5,771 bases of DNA from a bacterium (GCA_030640905.1 DAOWIM010000158.1:1-5771); one strand, 5' to 3'; positions 1 to 5,700 are shown, numbered from the stretch's first letter. Made by a program: numbers and translations. Notes: a model not told the origin generated them from the sequence alone.

Positions 1-1253
1 TCTACGACGATACCCAACGCTTGCTGGACGACCAACTATCGCAACGCCTCGCCTCTATTGCTCGGTCCATCCGCACTCAGATTACGCCGGTTCAGATAAC
101 CGGCCTGATCGACAACGATCTTGATTCGTATTTCGAAATCATAGGGACTCTTGAACAGGTACGCTCCGACGATTCTCTATCAGAGGCATTTATACTCAGT
201 CCAGCATATCATTATCTGGCAACGACCTCTCTGGACACCGACTCTCTCTACATGCTTCGTGAACTCAACCGTCTCTACATTGATTCTCTCATTTTTGGAG
301 AGAGATCCGATCCTTTGGTAACACCTGCTCACAAGACCGGTGACATCTATCTCAAGACAGCGTTTGTGCCACTGGAAGACACGAGCTATTTTACCGTTGC
401 CATTCTCGGTGTCGAAGCGAGCGTCGATTACTCGGCTGTGTTGAGCGATTTGAGACAAAACCTCTATTACTCTACCGGATTTTCTCTGCTTATCGCGTTG
501 TTGCTCGGGTCGATCTTCATCTTCTATCAACGGAGGGTGGGCCATGTTGAGGAACGTCTCTTTCTCAGCGAGACGCACGCCTACCTTGGCCGGATGGTGG
601 CGGTTGTCTCCCATGAGATAAAGAATCCACTTATGATTATCCGTGCGGCGGGCGAACGATTGAAAAAGCAGACCGACAGCGACGAGAGCCGGTTTGTTAT
701 CGAAGAAGTTGACCGACTCGATCAAATCGTCACCGGCTACCTTGATTTTGCGCGGGCAGGATCGGACAGATCAACATATCTGAGCCATGAGACACCTGAG
801 GAAGTTGATGTTGCGATTTTGAGCAGGAACCTGCACGGACATCTGAGAGAAAAATATCGTGACGTGGAAATTGTCTGGCTCGGCGGCGAACTGAACCCGC
901 AGCTTTCATTCGTCGGTTACCCTCGCGCTCTGCGGCAAGTATTGCTTAATCTTCTCATCAATGGCTCCGAAGCCTGTCTCGCTGCTGGACGATCAATATC
1001 TGTTGGGCTGAATGCCGAGCGTAGCGGCAGATCGATCAGACTTAACGTGGTTGATCGCGGCGCGGGAATATCAAAGAAGGAAATGGCCCGGATCGGTTCT
1101 CCGTTCTATACGACTCGTCGAACCGGGTCCGGTTTGGGGCTATATCTTTGTCGCGAACTTGTCGAAGAGATGAATGGAACGTTGAAAATCGATTCTACCG
1201 AAGGCGAAGGGACCACTGTGACGGTCGAACTCCCCATAGAGATTGAGAACTAA
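1..1253 (+). CDS. Membrane sensor histidine kinase (NtrB/AtoS/ZraS-like), 5' end missing
   Basis: This is an autophosphorylating sensor kinase that should donate phosphate to the regulator encoded 3 bases downstream. The frame is open to the window edge: codons before the TTG at 21 read YDDTQR and continue smoothly, so that TTG is not the real start and a first membrane helix probably lies upstream. Numbering from the TTG, residues 1-150 look extracytoplasmic, possibly a CACHE/PDC-like sensor fold (inferred from placement and length, not from a motif). A transmembrane helix spans about 153-171 (FSLLIALLLGSIFIFY). The HisKA H-box has H198 in VVSHEIKNPL. The HATPase domain shows the N-box with N314 (LLINGSEA), the G1 box with D345 (VDRGAGI), the F-box (SPFYTTR) and the G2 box GSGLGL at 369-374. 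All catalytic boxes are intact. No PAS domain is visible in the part present. The ligand cannot be read from the sequence. Confidence 0.95.
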   Translation, partial: YDDTQRLLDDQLSQRLASIARSIRTQITPVQITGLIDNDLDSYFEIIGTLEQVRSDDSLSEAFILSPAYHYLATTSLDTDSLYMLRELNRLYIDSLIFGERSDPLVTPAHKTGDIYLKTAFVPLEDTSYFTVAILGVEASVDYSAVLSDLRQNLYYSTGFSLLIALLLGSIFIFYQRRVGHVEERLFLSETHAYLGRMVAVVSHEIKNPLMIIRAAGERLKKQTDSDESRFVIEEVDRLDQIVTGYLDFARAGSDRSTYLSHETPEEVDVAILSRNLHGHLREKYRDVEIVWLGGELNPQLSFVGYPRALRQVLLNLLINGSEACLAAGRSISVGLNAERSGRSIRLNVVDRGAGISKKEMARIGSPFYTTRRTGSGLGLYLCRELVEEMNGTLKIDSTEGEGTTVTVELPIEIEN

Positions 1254-1256
1254 GAC

Positions 1257-2588
1257 ATGGCACGTATTCTTGTAGTTGATGACGAACCGAAAATGACCTC
1301 ACTGATCTGCAGCCAGTTGGAGGATGCGGGCCAGACGGTGGTCACCTGCACTGATCCGACCGAGGCGCTGGCGTTGATCGAGAAGCATGCCTTTGATATC
1401 ATCATTACTGATCTTTCGATGCCAAAAGTATCCGGTATGGTTCTGCTTGAGAAGGGGCTGGCCAAAGAGGGCACGGATGTCGTCATGATGACCGCCTACG
1501 GTTCGGTTGATACTGCTGTTGAGGCGATAAAAAAAGGAGCGGCCGACTACCTTGTAAAGCCGTTCTCGCTTGACGAATTGGAACTGCTGGTGGCTCGGAT
1601 TCTTCGCAGACAAAAAGAAAGTCATCTGGCCAAACATTATCGGGAACAGGTAGATGCTGATCAACAAGGGCGGCTGTTAGGCTCTTCCAATGCGATTCAA
1701 ACGGTGAACAGGATGATTACCCAGGTGGCGTCGACCGAATCGACGGTGCTGTTGACCGGCAAGTCTGGTACCGGCAAAGAACTGGCGGCTCGCATGGTGC
1801 ATGATCTTTCGCCTCGACGAGAGAATCCGTTCATCGCCGTCAATTGTGCGGCTATCACCGAAACACTGCTGGAGTCCGAACTGTTCGGTCACGAAAAGGG
1901 AGCGTTTACCGGAGCTACCAACCGCAAGCTGGGGAGATTTGAACTGGCCGGCGGTGGCACGATCTTCCTGGACGAAATCGGCGAAATGTCCGGTGGTATG
2001 CAATCGAAACTGCTGCGAGTTTTGGAAGAACGCAAAGTCGTCCGCGTTGGGGGATGCGACTTGGTTGATATAGATGTTCGGGTTGTGGCGGCCACCAATC
2101 GGAACCTAAAACAGGCGATTGAGGCCGGAAGATTCCGAGAGGATCTGTACTACCGACTCAACATCTTTCCCATCGAAATGCCCGCGCTTACAGAACGGCG
2201 AGATGATATTCTCAAGCTGGCACGGCACTTCCTGCATCAGCAGAAGTATCCGCACCCCGATCTTGGCGACGAGGTCTCGCGGATGTTAACATCGTACGAT
2301 TGGCCGGGTAATGTTCGGGAATTGAGAAATGTGATAGAGCGAGCGACTATCCTTGCGTCAGGCGAAGAATTGTCTGTCGATGATTTCTCACTGGAGGTTG
2401 ACGACCGACCGCTGTTGCCGGAGAGTTCCAAAGACCTGGCCGGCGATGGGTTGGATCAAGCCGAGAAACAGATGATAGTGGAGGCGATCAGAAAGGCGGA
2501 TGGCAATAAGAGTCAGGCGGCCAAACTTCTGAATATTAGCCGCCGCCGTCTCTATAGTCGAATGAAGGCGCATAACCTCCCGCTCTGA
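1257..2588 (+). CDS. Sigma54-dependent response regulator, NtrC family
   Basis: This is a 443-residue cytoplasmic transcription activator for sigma54 RNA polymerase, full length for the family. The receiver domain (about 3-118) has acidic pocket D8/D9, phospho-acceptor D52 in TDLSMP, T79 and K101 in VKPF. The AAA+ domain (about 140-365) has Walker A GKSGTGKE (168-175), the sigma54-contact loop GAFTGA (215-220), Walker B GTIFLDE with D239/E240, AATNRNL around 278-284 and the FREDLYYRLN segment (293-302). The C-terminal Fis-type helix-turn-helix (about 399-443) includes GNKSQAAKLLNISRRRLYSR. Every residue needed for phosphorylation, ATP hydrolysis and sigma54 contact is present. ATG 1257 lies 3 bases after the kinase stop with only a weak purine-rich ribosome site, suggesting translational coupling. 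The cognate kinase is almost certainly the upstream gene. Its targets are inferred to include the sigma54-like promoter found just downstream. Confidence 0.97.
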   Translation: MARILVVDDEPKMTSLICSQLEDAGQTVVTCTDPTEALALIEKHAFDIIITDLSMPKVSGMVLLEKGLAKEGTDVVMMTAYGSVDTAVEAIKKGAADYLVKPFSLDELELLVARILRRQKESHLAKHYREQVDADQQGRLLGSSNAIQTVNRMITQVASTESTVLLTGKSGTGKELAARMVHDLSPRRENPFIAVNCAAITETLLESELFGHEKGAFTGATNRKLGRFELAGGGTIFLDEIGEMSGGMQSKLLRVLEERKVVRVGGCDLVDIDVRVVAATNRNLKQAIEAGRFREDLYYRLNIFPIEMPALTERRDDILKLARHFLHQQKYPHPDLGDEVSRMLTSYDWPGNVRELRNVIERATILASGEELSVDDFSLEVDDRPLLPESSKDLAGDGLDQAEKQMIVEAIRKADGNKSQAAKLLNISRRRLYSRMKAHNLPL

Positions 2589-2620
2589 CGGTGTTTGATA
2601 CTATACGGTTCATTCAAAAC

Positions 2621-2634
2621 GTACCGGTTGGTAC
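2621..2634. promoter_or_regulatory. Short dyad GTACC-GGTT-GGTAC (candidate activator site)
   Basis: A perfect 5-bp inverted repeat around a 4-base centre lies in the gap between the regulator and the exported repeat protein, centred about 85 bp upstream of the -24 element of the candidate sigma54 promoter. That is an acceptable distance for an NtrC-type enhancer site. It also overlaps the start of the first GTTGGT direct repeat. The regulator's binding sequence is unknown, so the role is inference. Confidence 0.35.
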
Positions 2635-2690
2635 AGTTTAGAGGCGGGCAAGTCGCCTTTGAGGCGACTAAGTTGGTGCTGTTTAGGCGG
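2627..2690 (+). repeat. Imperfect direct repeats upstream of the sigma54-like promoter
   Basis: GTTGGTACAGTTTAGAGGCGG at 2627-2647 (shown without its last base: GTTGGTACAGTTTAGAGGCG) recurs as GTTGGTGCTGTTTAGGCGG at 2672-2690, 45 bp further on, with two substitutions and a 2-base deletion. A shorter related word, TTTGAGGCGA, sits between them near 2659-2667. The three GGCG-containing cores are therefore spaced about 22-23 bp, close to two helical turns, which would place them on roughly the same DNA face. This arrangement suits cooperative binding by a dimeric activator, though a decayed repeat is also possible. Confidence 0.4.
2651..2669. promoter_or_regulatory. Perfect 7-bp dyad AGTCGCC-N5-GGCGACT (candidate activator site)
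   Basis: This is the strongest inverted repeat in the gap: seven matched bases on each side of TTTGA. It is centred about 53 bp upstream of the -24 element at 2713. No T run follows, so it does not look like an intrinsic terminator. The size and symmetry suit a Fis-type HTH dimer. A binding role for the regulator encoded just upstream is inferred. Confidence 0.4.
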
Positions 2691-2700
2691 TTAGAGCCTA
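2684..2700. other. Weak dyad TAGGC-N7-GCCTA
   Basis: A 5-bp inverted repeat with a 7-base centre ends 10 bp before the sigma54-like promoter. It overlaps the second direct-repeat copy. It is the third dyad within 80 bp and may be an additional operator half-pair, but this length can also arise by chance. Confidence 0.25.
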
Positions 2701-2710
2701 CCTGCGAGTA

Positions 2711-2726
2711 TGGCACGCCGTTTGTA
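2711..2726 (+). promoter_or_regulatory. Candidate sigma54 (-24/-12) promoter
   Basis: TGGCACGCCGTTTGTA matches the sigma54 consensus TGGCACG-N4-TTGCW except for T instead of C at the -12 position. GG is at 2712-2713 and the -12 base at 2725, exactly the required 12-bp separation. Transcription would start near 2737, leaving a leader of about 28 bases before the ATG at 2765. The site lies directly downstream of a gene for a sigma54 activator and upstream of a gene with its own strong ribosome site, which raises its credibility. A weaker match occurs inside the regulator gene, so the motif alone is not decisive. Confidence 0.55.
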
Positions 2727-2752
2727 ACTGAATATGTCAGAGCAGCCAAACT

Positions 2753-2759
2753 AAAGGAG
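2753..2759 (+). promoter_or_regulatory. Strong ribosome binding site for the helical-repeat protein
   Basis: AAAGGAG lies 5 bases before ATG 2765. It is much the best Shine-Dalgarno of the four complete or 3'-complete genes and fixes the start, which also gives an ideal signal peptide. Confidence 0.8.
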
Positions 2760-2764
2760 AGTGT

Positions 2765-3802
2765 ATGTTCAAGAAAGCTATATCGTTATTGATTCTTGCC
2801 ATCGTTGCTGTCGTCTTTGCCCCTTTAGCCAATGCCCAGACTGGCAGTGGCGATATAGATCGGGTCCGTCTGGAACTTGAACGGACCGATCAGATTCTTG
2901 AACGGGCTCGTGAAGTTGTCTATTCCTCACCAACCCCGGTTGGGAAAATAGCCTTTGAGGAAGCGAAGCGAATCCGTGATGCCTCTTGGGATAGTTACCG
3001 TGCCCGGAGGTACGGCCAGGCAATCGAGCAAACCAAGTTGGTTCGCCAACTGGCCGAAAAAGTGATTGCGGCAGGGAGATTGGCCGAAGAAAACCACGAT
3101 CTGGTGCAGAGAAAGCTCGAGCACACCAAAGGATTGCTCGACCGAATTCGTGAAAATGCTCCCGATGATATCCCGCAGCAGTTCCGTGCCCTTTGGCGAA
3201 CGGCTAAAAAGAATCTGCAACACGCCAATGAATTCTATCGTTCCGGACAGTATCGTCCCGCTCTCAAGCTGTGCAATCAGGTAGAAAAGGCGGCACGCAA
3301 AATCATCGAGGCGTTTCGTGATCGAAAACAGGCAGAGAAGCGGTTCCAGCGTCGCTACGATCAGGTCAGCAACACGATTGAAAACCACCAAGCGATTATT
3401 GCCGACTGTGAATCGGAAAGAGCTACCGAAATGCTTCAGAAAGCAACTCAGTTCCACGAAAAAGCGGGTGAGCTGTTTGCAGAAGGTAAGATCAAGGGAG
3501 CTGGCGACATCTTACAAAATGCCTTTCGGATGGCCAATCGGGCCGCTGAGGAATGCCGCGGCGAAGGCGAATTTCTCGGTCAGCTGGAACGGACTCAGGC
3601 TGTCTACGAAATGCTTGTCGGTCAGGTTGCTCCGGACGATACAAGAGGTCAGGAACTGCTGGCTCAGATCCGGGAACAGCTTGCTCTGGCGAACCGAGCA
3701 TACGAGTCAGATAATCTGGAGGCTGCCAACGCCGCTCTGCGCGCTGCGAATATGAAAATTAAACAGCTTCAGCGGTATCTCCAGATGGATCAGGAGTTTT
3801 AG
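2765..3802 (+). CDS. Exported alpha-helical protein with four tandem repeats, function unknown
   Basis: I do not recognise this 345-residue protein as a named family. Residues 1-24 are a clear Sec signal peptide (MFKK, hydrophobic core, cleavage after ANA before Q25), with no lipobox cysteine, so it is probably soluble in the periplasm. The mature part is charged, Ala/Glu/Arg/Gln-rich and nearly all helical. It divides into four repeats at about 31-103, 111-183, 194-266 and 267-340. Each has an early helix with a conserved Thr (T41, T121, T204, T277), then a second helix reaching a Y-x4-Y-like turn (Y78-Y83, Y158-Y163, F238-I243, Y313-L318), then an Ala-rich helix. The turn motif resembles TPR-type or DUF4398-like helical hairpins; that is a resemblance, not an assignment. 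Cysteines are C170, C215 and C264. It is followed 20 bases later by the beta-barrel gene and is probably co-transcribed with it from the sigma54-like promoter. Confidence 0.9.
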   Translation: MFKKAISLLILAIVAVVFAPLANAQTGSGDIDRVRLELERTDQILERAREVVYSSPTPVGKIAFEEAKRIRDASWDSYRARRYGQAIEQTKLVRQLAEKVIAAGRLAEENHDLVQRKLEHTKGLLDRIRENAPDDIPQQFRALWRTAKKNLQHANEFYRSGQYRPALKLCNQVEKAARKIIEAFRDRKQAEKRFQRRYDQVSNTIENHQAIIADCESERATEMLQKATQFHEKAGELFAEGKIKGAGDILQNAFRMANRAAEECRGEGEFLGQLERTQAVYEMLVGQVAPDDTRGQELLAQIREQLALANRAYESDNLEAANAALRAANMKIKQLQRYLQMDQEF

Positions 3803-3822
3803 GCCTGGATCAGATTGCCCGT

Positions 3823-5088
3823 ATGAAAACATTCCTGTTGTCTTTGACAGCTTTCCTTTTGTTGCTGTCGCCCTTGATCTTGAGGGCGGCAGAGTTGCAT
3901 CTGACAGCAAATGTTGGATACGATCTCATATCTCAGGAATTCTTTGCAGACTCTCTGATGTTGACAGGCGCTGATAGTAGCGTTATCGATTGGCAACTCA
4001 AGAGAGATTACCTGGATGATATACGTGCATCTTTATCTGTGCGATACCTCCCGTTTCAAGACCGCCGAGTAGAACTACGGCAATCATACGAACAATCAAG
4101 AGAATTCCTGCGGACCCGCTCCAATGCCAATCTCAGGCTCCCTATGGGAGATTCACGGTTTGACTTTATCTCAGAGCTTGAACTCAAACATCGGTATCGA
4201 AACTCTGTAACGGCCGGTGATAATTATCTTCTGGGAGTCGTTCGCACTCGGTTCACAACTCCTCTATCAAACTCTATCAAGGGATGGTTGCAGCTTCGGG
4301 GGGATTTCGTTTCGTTCGATTCGACCTCCGAGTATATCTATAACTACGTACGCTCCGGAGGAGCAATCGGCCTGACCAAATCGTTCGGTGACTTTACCTT
4401 TGCCGATGCCGACCTGTTCGTGCAGCGCTCAACTGTTCCCGACAGTTCGCAACTTGACTATTTGAATCTTGGTGTCAATCTGAGTCTGGTCAATCTCCGT
4501 AGCGGAGGATCGCTTGATGTTTATCTCAGAGGAGAGAGCAAGAATTATAACCAGCCCTTCAATGAAGACGATCATTACCGACTGTATCTGCAAATCAGAA
4601 ACAGGCATCAGCCCTCAGACCGAATCTACTTGAGGCAGGAGTGCAGTTTTGAGTTGGTCCGTTACGACCCGGATGACCTGACCAATTTCAGTTATTCCAA
4701 TATCAAGGCTGAAGCTGTCATTGGACTGAGTTCCGGTGACGCACAATTTGGGTTGGGACCGGCGTTTAGTATGCTGGTCGATGGTTCCTCTGATTTGGGC
4801 GAGAGCCAGGAATACAAAGAATTCAGCCTGAAGGGCGAACTGGACTACATGCGCATCGGTCGATTGTTTCTCTCGGTTGAGTCGTTCACCGGCAAACGCA
4901 CCTACAGCCTCGCCTCGGAGTATCAATCCGATTTCGTTTTTGAACGAGTCTCGCTCATTGGCGATCTGACAATTGCCGGACATCTTTCGTTTTCTATGCT
5001 CTACTCGGCTGAATGGGAGTGGCATGACAGTGAGTTTGACAACTCCCGGATCGACCTGATATCGACTTCGTTGTCTTACACTCTCTAA
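3823..5088 (+). CDS. Predicted outer-membrane beta-barrel protein
   Basis: This is a 421-residue exported protein of no family I can name. It starts with a typical signal peptide (MKTFLLSLTAFLLLLSPLIL, then RAA), with cleavage likely before ELHLT. The mature chain is a long series of alternating polar/hydrophobic beta-strands with Tyr/Phe girdles and short Asp/Ser/Asn turns (for example GWLQLRGDFVSF and FTFADADLFVQ). The end, SLSYTL, resembles a beta-signal but finishes in Leu rather than the usual aromatic. There is a single cysteine, C274. The length suits a barrel of about 16-18 strands, which is an estimate. ATG 3823 lacks a clear Shine-Dalgarno but is fixed by the signal peptide, and it lies 20 bases after the previous stop, so translation may depend on coupling. 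A channel, porin or surface scaffold role working with the periplasmic repeat protein is inferred from the operon only. Confidence 0.85.
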   Translation: MKTFLLSLTAFLLLLSPLILRAAELHLTANVGYDLISQEFFADSLMLTGADSSVIDWQLKRDYLDDIRASLSVRYLPFQDRRVELRQSYEQSREFLRTRSNANLRLPMGDSRFDFISELELKHRYRNSVTAGDNYLLGVVRTRFTTPLSNSIKGWLQLRGDFVSFDSTSEYIYNYVRSGGAIGLTKSFGDFTFADADLFVQRSTVPDSSQLDYLNLGVNLSLVNLRSGGSLDVYLRGESKNYNQPFNEDDHYRLYLQIRNRHQPSDRIYLRQECSFELVRYDPDDLTNFSYSNIKAEAVIGLSSGDAQFGLGPAFSMLVDGSSDLGESQEYKEFSLKGELDYMRIGRLFLSVESFTGKRTYSLASEYQSDFVFERVSLIGDLTIAGHLSFSMLYSAEWEWHDSEFDNSRIDLISTSLSYTL

Positions 5089-5106
5089 ACTAATTGCAGA
5101 ACCAAG

Positions 5107-5129
5107 GTCATGGTTGCTTGCAACCTGAC
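5107..5129. other. Long hairpin between the barrel gene and its terminator
   Basis: GTCA-T-GGTTGC-TT-GCAACC-TGAC forms 10 base pairs with one bulged T (5111) and a tiny loop. The inner GGTTGC/GCAACC part (5112-5125) is perfect. No T run follows, so it is not itself an intrinsic terminator. It starts 18 bases after the barrel stop codon and could stabilise the mRNA 3' end or be a protein-binding palindrome. Confidence 0.5.
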
Positions 5130-5185
5130 AGGCTGTACCTGATTCATGTAAGACCACAAACATCACATTGAATACCATGATACGA

Positions 5186-5215
5186 AGGCAGAACCCGAAA
5201 TGGCTCTGCCTTTTT
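5186..5215 (+). terminator. Intrinsic terminator of the envelope-protein operon
   Basis: AGGCAGA (5186-5192) pairs with TCTGCCT (5205-5211). After one A/C mismatch, CC/GG continue the stem around the loop CGAAAT. A run of five T (5211-5215) follows at once. It sits about 100 bases after the beta-barrel stop codon in the right orientation to end that transcript. Confidence 0.85.
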
Positions 5216-5261
5216 CTTGATTGGTTGATCCTGCATGCTGGGTGGGGTATCCGGTTGGAGA

Positions 5262-5353
5262 AAATGGGTTCGTTTTGGCGGCAACGCCGCTCTTTGATTG
5301 ATTTACAATTTGGCGTCCCATCGGCTTGAGGTTGCGGTGGAAATGGGTTCGTT
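5262..5353 (+). repeat. 13-bp direct repeat AAATGGGTTCGTT, two copies
   Basis: Exact copies lie at 5262-5274 and 5341-5353, a period of 79 bp. Looser similarity extends upstream (GGTTG about 5-10 bases before each copy), making an imperfect unit of about 22-24 bp. The segment between them contains the first triloop hairpin. The pair may be the start of each unit of a dispersed intergenic repeat. Confidence 0.6.
5278..5290. other. Triloop hairpin 1: GCGGC/AAC/GCCGC
   Basis: A perfect 5-bp stem with a 3-base loop, followed by TCTTT. It is the first member of the stem-loop family described in the findings and lies 3 bases after the first AAATGGGTTCGTT copy. Confidence 0.6.
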
Positions 5354-5397
5354 CCGTGAGTTTCTGGTTTGGGAGAGGCGAGTTGGTAGTCTTTTCG

Positions 5398-5414
5398 GTG
5401 GCATTGCCACTTTT
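5398..5414 (+). other. Triloop hairpin 2: GTGGC/ATT/GCCAC with T4
   Basis: A perfect 5-bp stem with loop ATT, directly followed by TTTT (5411-5414). A degenerate sister at 5419-5431 reads GTGAC/ATT/GCCAC with one A/C mismatch and is also followed by TTTT. Each could act as a weak terminator or be a protein-binding palindrome. Confidence 0.55.
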
Positions 5415-5438
5415 CGGGGTGACATTGCCACTTTTAAT

Positions 5439-5451
5439 CCGGCATCGCCGG
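5439..5451. other. Triloop hairpin 4: CCGGC/ATC/GCCGG
   Basis: A perfect 5-bp GC-rich stem with loop ATC, abutting the next hairpin and sharing base 5451 with it. The two are therefore mutually exclusive at that base, or form a back-to-back pair. Confidence 0.55.
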
Positions 5452-5468
5452 CCACAACGTGGCTTTTT
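5451..5468 (+). other. Triloop hairpin 5: GCCAC/AAC/GTGGC with T5
   Basis: A perfect 5-bp stem with loop AAC, immediately followed by TTTTT (5464-5468). It has the outline of a minimal intrinsic terminator, though the stem is short. It is nearly identical to the hairpin at 5579-5596. Confidence 0.55.
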
Positions 5469-5578
5469 GGGGTGACACGGCACCACTTTTTGTCTTTTTC
5501 AATGGCCATGACAGATTTGTCCTTTGTTATTGGGGATGATTATAGGATCAGGGGTGATGTGGTAGAGATTTTGGGTCG

Positions 5579-5596
5579 GCCACATAGTGGCTTTTT
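5579..5596 (+). other. Triloop hairpin 7: GCCAC/ATA/GTGGC with T5
   Basis: The same arms as the hairpin at 5451-5463 but with loop ATA, again followed by TTTTT (5592-5596). The preceding CG is shared too, so this is a direct repeat of about 20 bases in which only the loop differs, 128 bp apart. A smaller stem, CCGC/TCC/GCGG, follows at 5597-5607. Confidence 0.6.
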
Positions 5597-5700
5597 CCGC
5601 TCCGCGGGGTCTCGTCGGTTTTTCGGCACGTCCCAGTCGGGGGTGGGCAAACCTGCTTGTTTTTCTTGCGGTGCGACCACTCGTGACATAGATTAGCGGT

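Larger units (their letters stand above)
5391..5491 (-). repeat. Tandem 19-21-bp units resembling IS21-type terminal repeats
   Basis: On the + strand CTTTTCGG..TGGCATTGCCA starts at 5391 and CTTTTCGGGGTGACATTGCC starts at 5410. CTTTT begins again at 5431, giving periods of 19 and 21 bp. A diverged copy, CTTTTTGGGGTGACACGGC, starts at 5463. On the minus strand the units read AAAAGTGGCAATGTCACCCC. This layout and wording resemble, from memory, the multiple repeats found at the ends of IS21-family insertion sequences, where they bind the IstA transposase. No istA or istB coding sequence is in the window, so at most an end fragment is present. Confidence 0.4.

Noticed and set aside
180..725. 181-codon open frame on the - strand inside the kinase gene
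   Set aside because: It is antisense to conserved kinase domain codons (including the H-box) and has no independent support; the same holds for other antisense frames within the four main genes.
2218..2232. Second sigma54-like match TGGCACGGCACTTCC
   Set aside because: It lies inside the regulator's AAA+ coding region, encodes conserved family residues there, loses G of the -13/-12 GC pair, and has no start codon suitably placed after it.
2651..2669. Intrinsic terminator after the regulator gene
   Set aside because: The stem is perfect but no T run follows on either strand, so readthrough or an operator role is more plausible.
2595..2792. 65-codon open frame on the + strand across the regulatory gap
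   Set aside because: It covers the dyads and sigma54-like promoter and overlaps the start of a gene with a far better ribosome site and a signal peptide. Composition is not protein-like.
5163..5486. 107-codon open frame on the - strand with repeated SGN words
   Set aside because: The repeated peptide words come from the tandem 19-21-bp DNA units. The frame crosses the operon terminator and has no ribosome site or recognisable domain.
5517..5546. Sigma70 promoter TTGTCC-N18-TATAGG for the last gene
   Set aside because: Only four of six bases match in each box and the spacing is not ideal. It is over 160 bases from the ATG, too weak to claim.
5278..5607. CRISPR array or integron attC sites
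   Set aside because: The hairpins are irregularly spaced, their arms differ, and there are no constant repeats with unique spacers. No attC core sites or cassette genes are seen.
5298..5696. 132-codon open frame on the + strand starting at TTG
   Set aside because: It has no ribosome site and a rare start codon, spans the repeats and hairpins, and its translation (rich in Phe, Ser, Gly and Arg) has no domain pattern. More likely an open frame forced by the repeat composition.
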